Source of the DNA: Chryseobacterium tructae
GTDB lineage: Bacteria > Bacteroidota > Bacteroidia > Flavobacteriales > Weeksellaceae
Assembly (NCBI RefSeq): GCF_030409875.1
Contig: NZ_JAUFQR010000001.1
Span: 62,001-126,000 of the forward strand
Direction: 5' to 3'
DNA: 64,000 nt
Made by a program: the position numbers and the translations under genes. The notes below the pieces were generated by a model, which worked only from the letters and a program-made list of their open reading frames with translations, made no database searches and was not told where the DNA came from. Numbering within the stretch: the stretch's first letter is position 1; every line of letters starts with the position of its first letter. This document shows positions 8,530-18,494 of this stretch, one piece after another.

Positions 8530-10136
8530 ATGGAATTTAGATATCAGGATCCGTATCCAATTCAGAAAGATGATACGGTGTACAAAAAGCTTACATCAGA
8601 TTATGTAAAGATGGAAAAACTGGGCGACAGAGAAATTTTAACAGTTGACCCAAAGGGATTGGAATTACTGGCTGAAGAGGCTATGGCAGATGTTCTTTCA
8701 TGTTGCGTTCTTCCCACCTGGAAAGCCTTAAGAGAATCATTGATGATCCTGAAGCTACCGATAATGACAGATTCGTTGCTTATAACTTGTTACAAAATGC
8801 TGCTGTAGCGGTTGAAGGAGCTCTTCCTTCTTGCCAGGATACAGGAACTGCAATCGTAATGGGTAAAAAAGGAGAAAACGTATACACAGGAGTGGATGAC
8901 GGGGAATTCTTAAGCCGTGGGATCTTCAATACCTATCAAAAAAGAAATTTAAGATATTCTCAGGTAGTCCCTTTGACTATGTTTGATGAGAAAAACTCAG
9001 GATCTAACCTTCCGGCACAGATTGATATCTATGCTAAAAAAGGCGATTACTATGAATTCTTATTCTTAACAAAAGGAGGAGGTTCAGCAAACAAAACATT
9101 CCTTTATCAAAAGACAAAATCATTACTGAACGAAAAATCTCTTGAAGAATTCGTCAAAGAAAGGATTTCAGATCTTGGTACAGCGGCTTGCCCGCCTTAT
9201 CACTTAGCATTAGTAATCGGAGGAACCTCGGCAGAAGCAAACCTTGCTGCCGTAAAAAAAGCTTCTGCAAAATATTATGACAATCTTCCAACAGAGGGAA
9301 ATGAAGCTGGTCAGGCATTCAGAGATCTTGAATGGGAAGCTAAAGTTCAGAAAATCTGCCAGGAAAGTGCGATTGGAGCACAGTTTGGTGGAAAATATCT
9401 TACTCACGATGTAAGAGTGATCAGACTTCCAAGACACGCCGCTTCTTGTCCGGTAGGAATGGGAGTATCTTGTTCAGCAGATAGAAATATCAAAGGAAAA
9501 ATTACAAGAGATGGTATCTTCCTTGAGCAATTGGAGCAGAATCCGAAAAGATTCTTACCTGCTACACCACCACATCTTGAAGAAGCTGTTGAGGTTAATT
9601 TGAATAAGCCAATGCCTGAAATCCTGGCTGAGCTTTCAAAATATCCGATCAAAACAAGGCTAAAACTAAACGGAACACTGATTGTAGCAAGAGATATTGC
9701 TCACGCTAAGATCAAAGAAATTATCGATAGTGGAAAACCAATGCCGGAATATTTCAAAAACCACCCAATTTATTATGCAGGGCCAGCAAAGACACCAGAA
9801 GGAATGGCTTCAGGAAGTTTCGGGCCTACTACTGCAGGAAGAATGGATGTTTATGTGGATGAATTCCAGAGTCATGGTGGAAGTATGATTATGCTTGCAA
9901 AAGGAAACAGAAGTAAAGATGTAGCCAATGCTTGTAATAAATATGGTGGTTTCTACCTTGGATCTATCGGTGGACCAGCTGCTATTCTTGCAAAGGATAA
10001 TATTGTATCCGTAGATGTAGTAGACTTCCCGGAATTAGGAATGGAAGCCGTAAGAAAGATCGAGGTGAAAGACTTCCCAGCATTCATCATTACTGATGAT
10101 AAAGGAAATGATTTCTTCGCAGATCTAGCTCATTAA
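8530..10136 (+). CDS. Class I fumarate hydratase (frameshift at ~8693)
   Basis: Iron-sulfur (4Fe-4S) dependent fumarase, unrelated in sequence to FumC. It shows '[20 protein letters not shown]' with a cluster-type Cys, '[13 protein letters not shown]', '[18 protein letters not shown]', '[18 protein letters not shown]', and a C-terminal beta-domain with '[20 protein letters not shown]'. A single T is missing at 8693-8694: the frame reads '[11 protein letters not shown]' instead of the expected '[19 protein letters not shown]'. With the base restored it is 535 aa, the usual length of the fused alpha/beta enzyme. The start at 8530 follows a -7 box. Probably the oxygen-sensitive counterpart of the adjacent FumC. 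Confidence 0.95.
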
Positions 10137-10256
10137 TCAGACTAAAAGACTTTAAATAGAGAGATGGATAATGATTGCTAAAATCTCAAATCTCCTGTCT
10201 AACAGTCTCAAAATCTATATAGAATTAAAATAAATTAAAAAATAGAGCCTGTATCT

Positions 10257-10288
10257 TTTGTGTAAAAAAGAAAAAAGCTTTATTTTTG
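10257..10288 (+). promoter_or_regulatory. Bacteroidota-type promoter
   Basis: TTTG at 10257-10260 and TATTTTTG at 10281-10288 are 20 bp apart, matching the -33/-7 layout of Bacteroidota sigma-A promoters. It shows that the TTG codon at 10286 is promoter, not a start, and that the next gene begins at the ATG at 10307. Confidence 0.7.
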
Positions 10289-10306
10289 CCTAAAATCTTT
10301 AAGAGA

Positions 10307-10591
10307 ATGATAACTATTTTATCAGCATTTTGGCCGTTTTACCAGTTCCTTTGGACTGTATTTTTCATTACTATGTTCTTAGTAGGATTCTGGTGTATTT
10401 TTATGTTCTTCGGATTAGTTATCCCAATGTGGCTAACTGAAGGTTTGAAAGAGTACTTCGGAAAAGTGAAGCCTTTCGATCCTGAAGATATCAGAAGAAA
10501 GCTTATTACTGAGCAGGAAGGTGTAGAAACAATCTACAGCCAGCCTAAAGGAAACGGACCTTTCCTTCACGATCACGGACATCATCATTAA
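10307..10591 (+). CDS. Small membrane protein with His-rich tail, unknown function
   Basis: A 94-aa protein that I do not recognise. Residues 5-45 are strongly hydrophobic and aromatic ('FWPFYQFLWTVFFITMFLVG', 'IFMFFGLVIP') and predict one long or two short membrane segments. A charged cytosolic or periplasmic part follows ('KVKPFDPEDIRRKLITEQEG'), and the C-terminus ends HDHGHHH, which could bind metal. ATG 10307 is chosen because an upstream TTG at 10286 falls inside the -7 promoter box. It has its own promoter and a hairpin terminator, so it is a monocistronic gene. Small size and clear signals support that it is real. Confidence 0.7.
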   Translation: MITILSAFWPFYQFLWTVFFITMFLVGFWCIFMFFGLVIPMWLTEGLKEYFGKVKPFDPEDIRRKLITEQEGVETIYSQPKGNGPFLHDHGHHH

Positions 10592-10658
10592 TTGATTGTC
10601 ATTGCTTTTTCACCTGAATTCTGAAAAAGTAATATCAAAGCAAAACAACATATATAAG

Positions 10659-10686
10659 CCGCTTAATTTTTTTTAAGCGGTTTTTC
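10659..10686 (+). terminator. Terminator after the His-tailed protein
   Basis: The stem CCGCTTAA/TTAAGCGG (10659-10666 with 10673-10680) with a T-rich loop is followed by TTTTT. It abuts the stop codon of the convergent AraC gene. Confidence 0.75.
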
Positions 10687-11578
10687 TATTTATTATTTCT
10701 CAGATGTTCCGGGGGTACTCCAAACTTTTTCTTAAATGCCCGGGTAAAATTCTGAAGATATTCATAGCCGCATTCAATAGCGATTTCTTTGATCATGATG
10801 TCTTTATCCGTAATGAGTTTCTGGCTCTCAGCATTCTTAATTCTGAAATGTAGTGCGTAATTGTAGTATGATATTCAGCTTTAAACTCTTTTCTGATGAG
10901 GTTTTGGTTATAACCCATCAATTTTCCTATTTCCTCAGCTTTTATATTTCGATGATAATTTTCATCAATAAATTTTTTAATTATTGCGGGTGTTTTTGAT
11001 GTTTGCTCCAAATTATTTTTGTCATTAAACTGTTCAAAGATGAGAATAAGCAACTTAATGATTTTTGCTTCCATAAAAAGTTTCTGCATTACTCCCTTTT
11101 TAGGATAGGTTAACATCTCTTTTATAATAATATGCATTTCTACAGTCATGTTGGGTGGGGTGGCCTTTTGGAGAAAAATAAAATGATTATGGATCATATT
11201 TTTCAAAATTTCCGTCCCCTCTCGGTCGGATTCCGGATTAATAAGGTTCGAAATGTATTGATAGTTAAGCTGAATATGAAGGTATTTCAGGCTTTCATCA
11301 GTATCAGTCCATAGTAGAGCTCTGCTTTTCTGAGGAGAATAATGAAGAATATACTGGTTCTTATTAAATAAAAATGAAGTGTTGCAGTCATCAGCCTTTA
11401 AATGAATATCTGAGCTTAATAAAAAAAGAAGATTAAAACTTGAAAGGCTTTCAAAAAGATAGGATCCTGAAACCTTTTCTGAATCAGATCCATCTTGCAT
11501 CATAATTTCAATATTCTCTGATTTGAAGATCATCTTAATTTTCTGTTGATTCCCCATACAACACATTTTTACGATCAT
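10686..11578 (-). CDS. AraC family transcriptional regulator (frameshift at ~10861)
   Basis: Predicted activator with a non-conserved N-terminal domain and a C-terminal AraC DNA-binding domain. The segment 'MQKLFMEAKIIKLLILIFEQF' resembles the linker of PchR/siderophore-type AraC regulators, and 'NIKAEEIGKLMGYNQNLIRKEF' is the first helix-turn-helix. The frame breaks after 'EYHTT': one base is missing at the TT at 10861-10862 (plus strand). Restoring it gives 'NYALHFRIKNAESQKL', then the second HTH 'IKEIAIECGYEYLQNFTRAF' and 'KKFGVPPEHLR', ending at 10686 for a total of 297 aa. It is divergent from the secreted protein at 11702, whose control is a reasonable guess. Start could be the Met at residue 5 or 8. 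Confidence 0.88.
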
Positions 11579-11701
11579 AATACGGTTTAAAGCACTTTTA
11601 ACAGGATAACTAAAAGTTGGAAAATGATAACCCAGAATTAATTACGTAAAGTACTTTTGCGCAAAATTAAATTAAATTTAGAATAAATAAAAATAATATT
11701 A

Positions 11702-12726
11702 ATGGTTGGAGATTTATATTTTGCAGTACGAAACCTTGGATTAGGGCTATTGCTGATGGTGGGAGGTACATTGAATGCGCAGCAAAGCTGTTCTAATGCG
11801 ACCCCGGGGAGTACTACTGGAGATTTGGGATGTGTTAGTTTTACTTATCGAGGGCAGTCGGTTATTTATACTACAGTAAGAGCAGCAGATGGAAATGTCT
11901 GGTTGCAGCAAAATCTTGGAAGTGAAAGAGTGGCCGGATCCTCGGATGATGAAAAATCTTATGGAGATTTGTTTCAATGGGGAAGATGGGACGATGGGCA
12001 TCAATTGAGAAATTCTGCCACAGTATCTTCACCTACCAATAATACTCCGGATGGACTGCAGGGAGCTGGAGCTTTTATCACAGGTTCTCCAGAATGGTGG
12101 AATTCTAACGGTGCAGAAGATAAATGGATAGGAACTGGGTTGGCAGATATTACAGAAACAGTAGGAGTAGATCCTTGTAAGGCAATTGGTTCAGGCTGGA
12201 GGCTTCCTTCTCAGACAGATTGGGGAAATGTTGTTCAGGCAGAGAATATTATTTCTTCTGTAAAGCTTATGGTGGGAATTTAAAGTTGCCAATGGGAGGT
12301 TATCGTGGGTCAGATGGAGGCTTTACGTTTGTAGGAAAAAGAGGATATTTCTGGAGTTCTACGCCTACTGGAATCGGAGGGAAGTATTTGTATATCGGAG
12401 GGGTAGTGAATGCCGCTGCTGGAGCACCACGAGGTCAGGGCGCATCAGTGAGATGTATTAAAGCTGACTTCGAGCTTGGGGTCTCAGATGCTTATTTGAA
12501 AAAACACACAGTTGATGTATATCCAAATCCCGTCAAAGGAGTTCTTTCGGTTAAAAGTGAATCTGAAATTAAAGAAATAAAGATTATAAACACGATAGGA
12601 CAAAGTGTAGTTGCTTCATTATCAAATAATAATATTGATATGAATAGACTGCCCAAAGGGATCTATATGATAGAGTTAAAATTAAAAAACGGAGAGTCAG
12701 TTGTAAAGAAAATTATGAAAGATTAA
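11702..12726 (+). CDS. Secreted Fibrobacter-paralogous-domain protein with T9SS sorting tail (frameshift at ~12262)
   Basis: Exported protein of about 341 aa. It starts with a signal peptide ('LGLGLLLMVGGTLNAQQ'). The middle has the FISUMP pattern of the Fibrobacter succinogenes major paralogous domain: 'DGNVWLQQNLGS', 'YGDLFQWGRWDDGHQ', 'DPCKAIGSGWRLPSQTDW', 'GYFWSSTP', 'GASVRCIK'. The C-terminus is a T9SS type A sorting domain ('VDVYPNPVKGVLSV', 'LPKGIYMIELKLKNG'). One A is missing in the run at 12262-12264, splitting the protein before 'AYGGNLKLPMGGYRG'. Function is unknown; the domain is usual for cell-surface or adhesin-like proteins. Confidence 0.88.
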
Positions 12727-12804
12727 ATTTTTTAACATTTGAATCAATATATCTGATTGATTTCCGTTACATACGATATAGTTCATTACAATTACTTTTA
12801 TTGA

Positions 12805-12837
12805 AAGGCTCATGGAATTTTTTCATGAGCCTTTTTT
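12805..12837 (+). terminator. Terminator after the FISUMP protein
   Basis: The 10-bp stem AAGGCTCATG/CATGAGCCTT is followed by a T tract. Confidence 0.85.
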
Positions 12838-12914
12838 GTTATTTATTGAATCAAAATAAAATAAAATCAACACGGTAAAGAGAAATTAATATTATATTCG
12901 ATAAAAATAAAGAC

Positions 12915-15749
12915 ATGAAAAAGTTTTATTCTGTTGTTTTGATGTTCATTACAATGGTGGTTTTTGGGCAGATCAACTATACGATTTCTCCTCAGCCATT
13001 TAATGAAACAGATGCCATTACGTTAACGATTCCCGGAAATCAGATTGATGAATCGGCTTGGGGAGTCACCAATAATTCAATTTATATCTGGTCATGGTCT
13101 TTTGATACCAACTATCAGAATAGCCAGGATTGTCCTACCAACGGAAGCTGGACCAATTCCAATGACTTAAATAAACTTAGTTATAACCCCGGAACAGACA
13201 GTTATTCGTTAGTATTAACGCCAACGGCTTTCTTCGGAAGAATGGGAATCGGAAGATTTGGGTTTTTAATAAAAGATAAAACAGGCGCACATCAGACTTC
13301 ACCGGATATTTTTGTCAATGTAGGCGTCTTAAACTTAAACTTAACTAATCCTGCTTCGAATAGTCTTACAACAGTTCCAACAGGAAATTCCATCAATATT
13401 ACAGCAAGCACAAATGTTAACGCTACTTTTCAGCTTAAAGCTAATGGAATAGTAGTAAACTCTGTTTCTACACCTTCCCAGTCTTATTCCTATAATTATA
13501 CGGTTTCACAGGATGCCAATATGGAATTGATTGCAACAGAAGGAGGAAGCACCAAAAGTTCAACATTTATGCTGCAGGTTCCCCGAAATGTAATTTCTGA
13601 AACCATTCCGAATTGGATCAGACAGGGAATAAATTATAATCCAACAGATCAAACTAAAGTGGGGCTTGCTCTGTATGCTCCTCATAAAAATTTTGTTCAT
13701 GTAATTGGAAGTTTCAATAATTGGATAGTGAATGATACTTACCTGATGAAAAGAGATACCACCAATCCTGATCTTTACTGGATCGAATTGAACGGCTTGA
13801 CTCCACAACAACTGTATACATTTCAATACAGAACAAATGATATGAAAAAAGTGGCCGATCCTTACTCGCCTCAGATTCTATCTTCTTATGATGATCCATG
13901 GATCTCGGCGGCTACTTATCCTAATCTTCCTGCATTTCCTGCGGGGCAAAGCTTTGAAGTTTCAACATTCAAAACAGGGCAAGTGCCTTATAGTTGGCAA
14001 GTAAGCAATTTTCAAAGGCCAGCTAAGGAAGATCTTGTAGTATATGAGTTGCTGTTAAGAGATTTTACACAGGAAAAAAACTGGCAGTCTTTGATTAATA
14101 AAATTACCTATCTAAAGAACCTAAAGATCAATGCCATTGAATTATTGCCTATCATGGAGTTTGATGGTAATCTTTCGTGGGGATACAATACATCTTTTCA
14201 TTATGCCTTAGATAAAGCATATGGAACTCCTGAAAAATTCAAAGAATTTGTTGATCTCTGCCATCAGAACGGAATCGCAGTTATTCTGGATGTAGCCTTT
14301 AATCATGCGACCGGACGTTCTCCTTTAGTGAGACTTTGGAATATAGATCCAGATGGAGATGGTTACGGTGATGTGGCTCCAGATAATCCTTACTTCAATC
14401 AGGTTCCTAAGCATTCCTATAATGTGTTCAACGATTTTAACCATACAAGTCCTTCAACGCAATATTACGTTGAAAGGTGTCTTCAGCAGTGGCTGACAGA
14501 ATATCATATTGACGGATTCCGTTGGGATTTGACGAAAGGGTTCACTCAGAACTGTTCTGAAAATGATGAAAACTGTACCAATGCCTATCAGCAGGACAGA
14601 GTGAATATTATGAAGAACTATGCAGACAGACAATGGGCATTTGATCCGAATTCGTATATGATATTTGAACATCTGGGAACCGATGCTGAAGAACAAGAAT
14701 GGGCTAATTATAGAGTGGCAGAAGGGAAAGGAGTGATGCTATGGAACAAACAGACTGAGCCTTATAATCAAAATACGATGGGCTATAGTGAAAATAGCAA
14801 CTACGATCGTATGAATCATAGTCTTCATGGTTTTACCAATAGGCATGCTATAGGATATGGTGAAAGCCATGATGAAGAAAGGTTGATGTTTAAAAATCTT
14901 GCCTATGGAGCAGTTAACGGTAATTATAGCGTTAAAAACCTGAATACAGCTTTAGAAAGAATGAAAACTTTTGGAGCTACCTTCTTTACCATTCCTGGGC
15001 CGAAAATGATCTGGCAGTTTGGAGAGTTGGGTTATGAATTCAGTATCAACAGATGTGCAGATGGAAGCATAAACAACGGATGCAGAACAGATGAAAAACC
15101 TATAGCTTTCACATTAGGATATGATACTGATGTGAATAGAAAGGCTGTTTATGATACTTGGGCCAAAATTATTGATATCAGAAATACAAATCCGGTATTT
15201 AAATCCAAGACCTATAGTATAGAATCAAATAATCTTGCGAATGATCCTAATGGATTGATTACAAGGATTTATGTATATGACAGCACTATCAATGGCATGA
15301 AAAATGTGGTAGTTCTTGCTAATTATTCCACCTCTGTACAAAATGTTGTGCCTTATTTCCCTTATGTCGGGCAATGGAAAAACCTGATGGATGATACCAT
15401 TTCAAATTTTAGCTCTACTACAGCTCCTATTACTTTGCAGCCAGGAGAATTCAGGATCTTTGGTAACTATGCCGGAGCTCTGTCAACCTCTGATGTAAAT
15501 GCTGTTAACAAATTATCTCTTCAGATTGCCGATAATCCGATAAAAAATGGTTCTGTACAATTAATTTTTAACAAAGCTAAAAATGGAGAAATTACCATCT
15601 TCGACATCAGTGGTAAAAAACTGGATACATTCAAGCTGGATAAAGAGAATGGTATTTTTGAACGAAAGATCAATTATCCACCGGGAACTTATCTGGTTCA
15701 TCTGAAATCAGAAACCGGAATGGCGGTTCAAAAGATGATCGTAAAATAA
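12915..15749 (+). CDS. Secreted alpha-amylase family (GH13) enzyme with T9SS sorting tail
   Basis: Exported alpha-glucan-active enzyme of 944 aa. A signal peptide ('MFITMVVFGQ', cleavage near 20) precedes N-terminal beta-sandwich domains, including an isoamylase/CBM48-like region 'VHVIGSFNNWIVNDTYLMKR' at about 260-340. The GH13 catalytic barrel spans about 370-760. It carries the four conserved regions: 'VILDVAFNHATG' (D459, H464), 'GFRWDLTKGF' (R536 and nucleophile D538), 'MIFEHLG' (acid/base E585), and 'GESHDEE' (H652, D653). The C-terminus (about 865-944) is a T9SS type A sorting domain ('GEITIFDISGKKLDTF', 'PPGTYLVHLKSETG'). The exact substrate (starch, glycogen, maltodextrin) is not clear. 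It is monocistronic and ends in a strong terminator. Confidence 0.93.
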   Translation: MKKFYSVVLMFITMVVFGQINYTISPQPFNETDAITLTIPGNQIDESAWGVTNNSIYIWSWSFDTNYQNSQDCPTNGSWTNSNDLNKLSYNPGTDSYSLVLTPTAFFGRMGIGRFGFLIKDKTGAHQTSPDIFVNVGVLNLNLTNPASNSLTTVPTGNSINITASTNVNATFQLKANGIVVNSVSTPSQSYSYNYTVSQDANMELIATEGGSTKSSTFMLQVPRNVISETIPNWIRQGINYNPTDQTKVGLALYAPHKNFVHVIGSFNNWIVNDTYLMKRDTTNPDLYWIELNGLTPQQLYTFQYRTNDMKKVADPYSPQILSSYDDPWISAATYPNLPAFPAGQSFEVSTFKTGQVPYSWQVSNFQRPAKEDLVVYELLLRDFTQEKNWQSLINKITYLKNLKINAIELLPIMEFDGNLSWGYNTSFHYALDKAYGTPEKFKEFVDLCHQNGIAVILDVAFNHATGRSPLVRLWNIDPDGDGYGDVAPDNPYFNQVPKHSYNVFNDFNHTSPSTQYYVERCLQQWLTEYHIDGFRWDLTKGFTQNCSENDENCTNAYQQDRVNIMKNYADRQWAFDPNSYMIFEHLGTDAEEQEWANYRVAEGKGVMLWNKQTEPYNQNTMGYSENSNYDRMNHSLHGFTNRHAIGYGESHDEERLMFKNLAYGAVNGNYSVKNLNTALERMKTFGATFFTIPGPKMIWQFGELGYEFSINRCADGSINNGCRTDEKPIAFTLGYDTDVNRKAVYDTWAKIIDIRNTNPVFKSKTYSIESNNLANDPNGLITRIYVYDSTINGMKNVVVLANYSTSVQNVVPYFPYVGQWKNLMDDTISNFSSTTAPITLQPGEFRIFGNYAGALSTSDVNAVNKLSLQIADNPIKNGSVQLIFNKAKNGEITIFDISGKKLDTFKLDKENGIFERKINYPPGTYLVHLKSETGMAVQKMIVK

Positions 15750-15753
15750 ATAC

Positions 15754-15786
15754 AAAGGGCAAATCAATAGATTTGCCCTTTTTTTC
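15754..15786 (+). terminator. Terminator after the GH13 gene
   Basis: The stem AAAGGGCAAATC / GATTTGCCCTT (15754-15765 with 15770-15780) is followed by a T tract. Confidence 0.9.
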
Positions 15787-15805
15787 TTAAGGGGAATGAG
15801 TGTTT

Positions 15806-15836
15806 TTTGCAGATTTGAAAAATTAGTCTACCTTTG
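15806..15836 (+). promoter_or_regulatory. Promoter for the riboswitch-controlled uptake operon
   Basis: TTTG (15806-15809) and TACCTTTG (15829-15836) are spaced by 19 bp, an excellent Bacteroidota sigma-A promoter. The predicted start, about 7 nt downstream, is right at the 5' end of the SAM-I riboswitch. Confidence 0.8.
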
Positions 15837-15843
15837 CACTAGA

Positions 15844-15945
15844 TTTATCAAGAAAGGTGGAGGGATTTGGCCCAATGAAACCTTAGCAACCTACATGATT
15901 CCAGAAATGTAAAGGTGCTAATTCCAACCCGAAAGGGGAGATAAG
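15844..15945 (+). promoter_or_regulatory. SAM-I (S-box) riboswitch
   Basis: The aptamer shows the S-box consensus almost base for base. It opens with TTTATCAAGA, which pairs with GATAAG at 15940-15945 to make P1. Next come GGTGGAGGGA, TGGCCCAATGAAACC and AGCAACC, then GGTGCTAATTCC at 15914-15925. S-box RNAs bind S-adenosylmethionine and turn off methionine or SAM supply genes. No strong terminator follows the aptamer, so control is probably at translation of the receptor gene, whose start is about 100 nt downstream. Confidence 0.96.
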
Positions 15946-16042
15946 TGAAGTCAATATTTCTTATATGAATTCCATTTTCTTGAAGTCTTGTATTGCTGCA
16001 GAATAACCTGCGGAAGAATATTATTAATTGGCAAGAACAAAG

Positions 16043-18487
16043 ATGAAAAAATTAAGCACAGCAGTATTACTGCTAGGGACAATTTTGGTTGCTGCCCAGG
16101 AGCAGGAAGAAAAAGGAAAACAAATCGAAGACATTATCATCGTCGGAAACCGTAACGTCAAAAGAACAAAACTGGAGACCCCAGTTCCTGTAGATGTAAT
16201 TAATATTGATAAAGTTCAGAGGTCATCTCCACAAATGACGGCTCAGGATCTCCTTAATTATGTGATTCCTTCATTTAATTCAGTAAGACAATCTGCTTCT
16301 GATGGGACAGAACATATTGATCCTGTAACATTACGAGGAATGGGACCAGATCAGGTGCTGGTATTGCTTAACGGGAAAAGAAGGCATACAACCTCACTGG
16401 TAAATTATCAGAATACCGTCGGGAATGGATCTGTAGGAACAGATTTAAGTACGATTCCTGTTATTGCCATTGAAAAGATTGAAGTGTTAAGAGATGGTGC
16501 AGCAGCTCAATATGGTTCAGATGCCATTGCCGGCGTCATTAATATTATTCTAAAAAAGAATGCAGGTGCTTCAGCAAGTTTAACCTATGGATTAAGTGGA
16601 AGAAATGATGGTGATACCTATCAGGCAGGAGTAAATTACGGAACTTCTTTAGGGAAAAGTGACGGATTTATCAATCTTTCATTGCAATTAAGCCACAGAG
16701 GAAAAACAACGAGAACCCAAAATCATGATCTTGATATTTTTGGAAATAACTTTGCTTATGAATTTGCAGATAATCCTGCTGTTGCAAGACAAAATGATGA
16801 TGATGAGCTTAGGAAAAGAGGATTGACAAGAGACGATTTTAATTTCCAGATCGGAGATGCTCAGATCAGACAGGGACAATTGTTTTTCAATTCAGAATAT
16901 CCCCTGAATGATAACTTTAAATTCTATTCCTTTGGAGGGTTCAGTATTAAGGAAGGGAAAGGATATGGCTTCAGAAGACTTCCCAATGAGGGTTTTAATA
17001 TTGTTAAAGAAATATATCCTAATGGTTTTCAGGCAATCCTGAATTCTCAGATTTATGATATCTCTTACGCTGTTGGGGCAAAATATAATGTCAATGACTG
17101 GCTGGTGGATCTGAGTAATACCTTTGGAAGCAATACCTTCAATTATAACGTAAGCAATACCAATAATGCTTCTTTGGGGATAAAGTCACCCACCCGTTTT
17201 TATGCTGGGGCACATAGTTTTTTGCAGAATACGGTGAATCTTGATGTTTCAAAAAAGATAAAGAACTTCAATGTTGCGTTCGGGGGAGAATTCAGATTTG
17301 AACAATATCAGATTAAAGCAGGAGATCAGGCATCTTATACCCAATATGATGTAAATGGAAATGTTGCCACAAAAGATTCTAAAGTGATCGGTGCAGGAGG
17401 TTCACAATCCTTTATTGGTTTTTCACCGGATAATGCTTTGAAAAAAGACAGGCACTCAACAGCTGTTTATGTTGATGTTTCTTATGATCTGGCTAAAAAA
17501 TTGAATATTGATGCTGCTGCCAGATTTGAAAACTATTCAGATTTTGGAAGTACCCTTAACGGAAAATTGGCAGTGAGATATGAGTTTGTGAAAAATTATG
17601 CAGTAAGAGCAGCCGTAGGAACAGGATTCAGGGCACCATCGCTTCAGCAGCAGTATTTTAATAACTCTTTTGCGGATATTTCTACTTCAGGGGAGGGAAT
17701 TGTAAGGAAAGGAATTTTTAATAATGACAGTCAGGCCGCACAGGTTCTCGGATTTGATAAATTAAAACAGGAAACATCCGTTAATGGAAGTGCTGGATTC
17801 ACCTTACAGCCTGCTAAAGGACTTTTTATTACTGTTGATGGATATATTATTAAAGTTAAAGACAGAATTGTTATTACCAGCAACATCACAGATGCCAGAC
17901 TATCTGATGTTTCAGTGGTTGGAGAAGGAAATGCAGTGCAGAGCGGTAGATTCTTTGCCAACGCCATTGATACTGAAACAAAAGGAGTAGATGTAGTAGT
18001 TTCCTATGATTGGAAGCTGGCTGGCGGAAACTTGAATGTCAATCTGGCTGGAAATTATACCGAAACTAAAATCACAAATTTTCACTTTCCGGAAAACCTG
18101 GGAACTCCTCAGAATGAATTCTTTGGCCCCGATCAGATCAATATTATTGAAACTTTATCACCTAAAACAAAAGCTTCATTGGGACTAACTTATGGAATAG
18201 GGAAATTCAATTTTCTCGTGAGAAATACCTATTTTGGCCAAGTGATAAGAGATGGGTATCCTTTTGGAGAAGTCCAGAAATTTTCACCAAAAGTAATAAC
18301 AGACATTAGTGTAGGGTATGATATTACAAAAAACATCAATTTTACGGTAGGAGCCAACAATGTATTGGATGTTTTCCCGGATCTTCAGATTTATAAGAAT
18401 TCATATTATGGAGTATTCAAGTATGCGCCGGTTCAGATGGGTACATTGGGAAGCTATTTCTTTGGAAGGCTTAATTTTAATTTTTAA
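16043..18487 (+). CDS. TonB-dependent outer membrane receptor under SAM-I control
   Basis: Outer-membrane active transporter of 814 aa that uses the TonB/ExbBD proton-driven system. A signal peptide ('LSTAVLLLGTILVAAQ') is followed by a plug domain with 'EDIIIVGNRNVKRTKLETPV' (TonB-box-like region then plug), 'DPVTLRGMGPDQVLVLLNGK' and 'IEKIEVLRDGAAAQYGSDAIAGVINI'. A 22-strand barrel with repeating aromatic-girdled strands follows, ending in a Phe ('FFGRLNFNF'). The ATG at 16043 is preferred over a TTG at 16028 because it begins a proper signal peptide. The S-box upstream and the amino acid permease 7 nt downstream suggest the substrate is methionine, a methionine-containing peptide or another sulfur compound. 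The substrate is inferred. Confidence 0.93.
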   Translation: MKKLSTAVLLLGTILVAAQEQEEKGKQIEDIIIVGNRNVKRTKLETPVPVDVINIDKVQRSSPQMTAQDLLNYVIPSFNSVRQSASDGTEHIDPVTLRGMGPDQVLVLLNGKRRHTTSLVNYQNTVGNGSVGTDLSTIPVIAIEKIEVLRDGAAAQYGSDAIAGVINIILKKNAGASASLTYGLSGRNDGDTYQAGVNYGTSLGKSDGFINLSLQLSHRGKTTRTQNHDLDIFGNNFAYEFADNPAVARQNDDDELRKRGLTRDDFNFQIGDAQIRQGQLFFNSEYPLNDNFKFYSFGGFSIKEGKGYGFRRLPNEGFNIVKEIYPNGFQAILNSQIYDISYAVGAKYNVNDWLVDLSNTFGSNTFNYNVSNTNNASLGIKSPTRFYAGAHSFLQNTVNLDVSKKIKNFNVAFGGEFRFEQYQIKAGDQASYTQYDVNGNVATKDSKVIGAGGSQSFIGFSPDNALKKDRHSTAVYVDVSYDLAKKLNIDAAARFENYSDFGSTLNGKLAVRYEFVKNYAVRAAVGTGFRAPSLQQQYFNNSFADISTSGEGIVRKGIFNNDSQAAQVLGFDKLKQETSVNGSAGFTLQPAKGLFITVDGYIIKVKDRIVITSNITDARLSDVSVVGEGNAVQSGRFFANAIDTETKGVDVVVSYDWKLAGGNLNVNLAGNYTETKITNFHFPENLGTPQNEFFGPDQINIIETLSPKTKASLGLTYGIGKFNFLVRNTYFGQVIRDGYPFGEVQKFSPKVITDISVGYDITKNINFTVGANNVLDVFPDLQIYKNSYYGVFKYAPVQMGTLGSYFFGRLNFNF

Positions 18488-18494
18488 TAAATAA

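Noticed and set aside
16028..16045. TTG at 16028 as start of the TonB receptor
   Set aside because: It would prepend five charged or polar residues before a clean signal peptide that starts at ATG 16043.
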